Assembly: GCA_016783145.1 (NCBI GenBank)
Contig: JADHXD010000042.1
Location: forward strand, 1 to 34,124
Length of the DNA: 34,124 bases
Reading direction: 5' to 3'
Source of the DNA: Anaerolineae bacterium
GTDB lineage: Bacteria; Chloroflexota; Anaerolineae; JAFGEY01
A program made the translations under genes and the position numbers. Below the pieces are notes generated by a model, which worked only from the letters and a program-made list of their open reading frames with translations, made no database searches and was not told the DNA's origin. Shown here one piece after another: positions 34,120 to 34,124 of this stretch (its first letter is position 1; every line of letters starts with the position of its first letter).

Positions 34120-34124
34120 GTCGC

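Overview
The window is GC-rich (coding frames with strong third-position G/C) and looks like a Chloroflexota chromosome, most likely an Anaerolineae/Caldilineae-type uncultured lineage. This is inferred from three things: the C-terminal 'LPLVLRN' tail of a secreted-protein remnant, the many intergenic hairpin repeats (GCGACTTCAGTCGC / GGCTAAAGCC type, GTAGGGC...GCCCGC type), and the mix of LAL regulators, GAF-rich kinases and sugar-acid enzymes. I see no rRNA, tRNA, CRISPR array or transposase gene.

Bases 1-3526 (+) form an iron module: the 3' end of an Rrf2/IscR-like regulator with cluster-type cysteines, an FTR1/EfeU iron permease, a membrane-anchored DUF2318 cysteine protein, and a MacB/FtsX-type permease with its ATPase. 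This is the P19/FTR1 (FetMP-like) uptake layout without a P19 gene. Bases 3675-6028 (+) hold a clear promoter and two paralogous ABC-2 permeases with no ATPase of their own. Two repeat clusters flank them.

Bases 6398-19382 (all -) are the most interesting part. In transcription order: a membrane hybrid histidine kinase, a response regulator with a PP2C (SpoIIE) phosphatase output (4-base overlap), a 945-residue acyl-CoA-synthetase-like protein fused to two tandem diadenylate-cyclase (DAC/DisA_N)-like modules, a LolD-type ATPase, a STAS anti-anti-sigma protein, an RsbW-like kinase fused to GAF, and a large FtsX permease. This looks like one signalling unit joining a phosphorelay, a partner switch, a possible cyclic-dinucleotide module and an ABC transporter. 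I do not know a described system with this make-up.

Bases 19764-24865 (-) are partly decayed. There is a CrtI-like FAD oxidoreductase with an internal deletion, an intact PEP-synthase-like enzyme translationally coupled to a small conserved protein, a LAL regulator reduced to its C-terminus, and a secreted protein reduced to signal peptide plus tail. Promoters remain intact in front of the damaged genes. An array of GGGTGA half-sites lies at the promoter of the small protein/PEP-synthase pair.

Bases 25162-28469 (+) form a sugar-acid catabolic trio (enolase-superfamily dehydratase/racemase, PGDH_C-type dehydrogenase, xylose-isomerase-like TIM barrel) behind a strong promoter with a ~190-base leader. 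It converges on 28854-34061 (-): M81/MlrC-family metallohydrolase, class III aminotransferase and GH92 glycosidase. Large antisense open frames over most genes are treated as GC-driven shadows.
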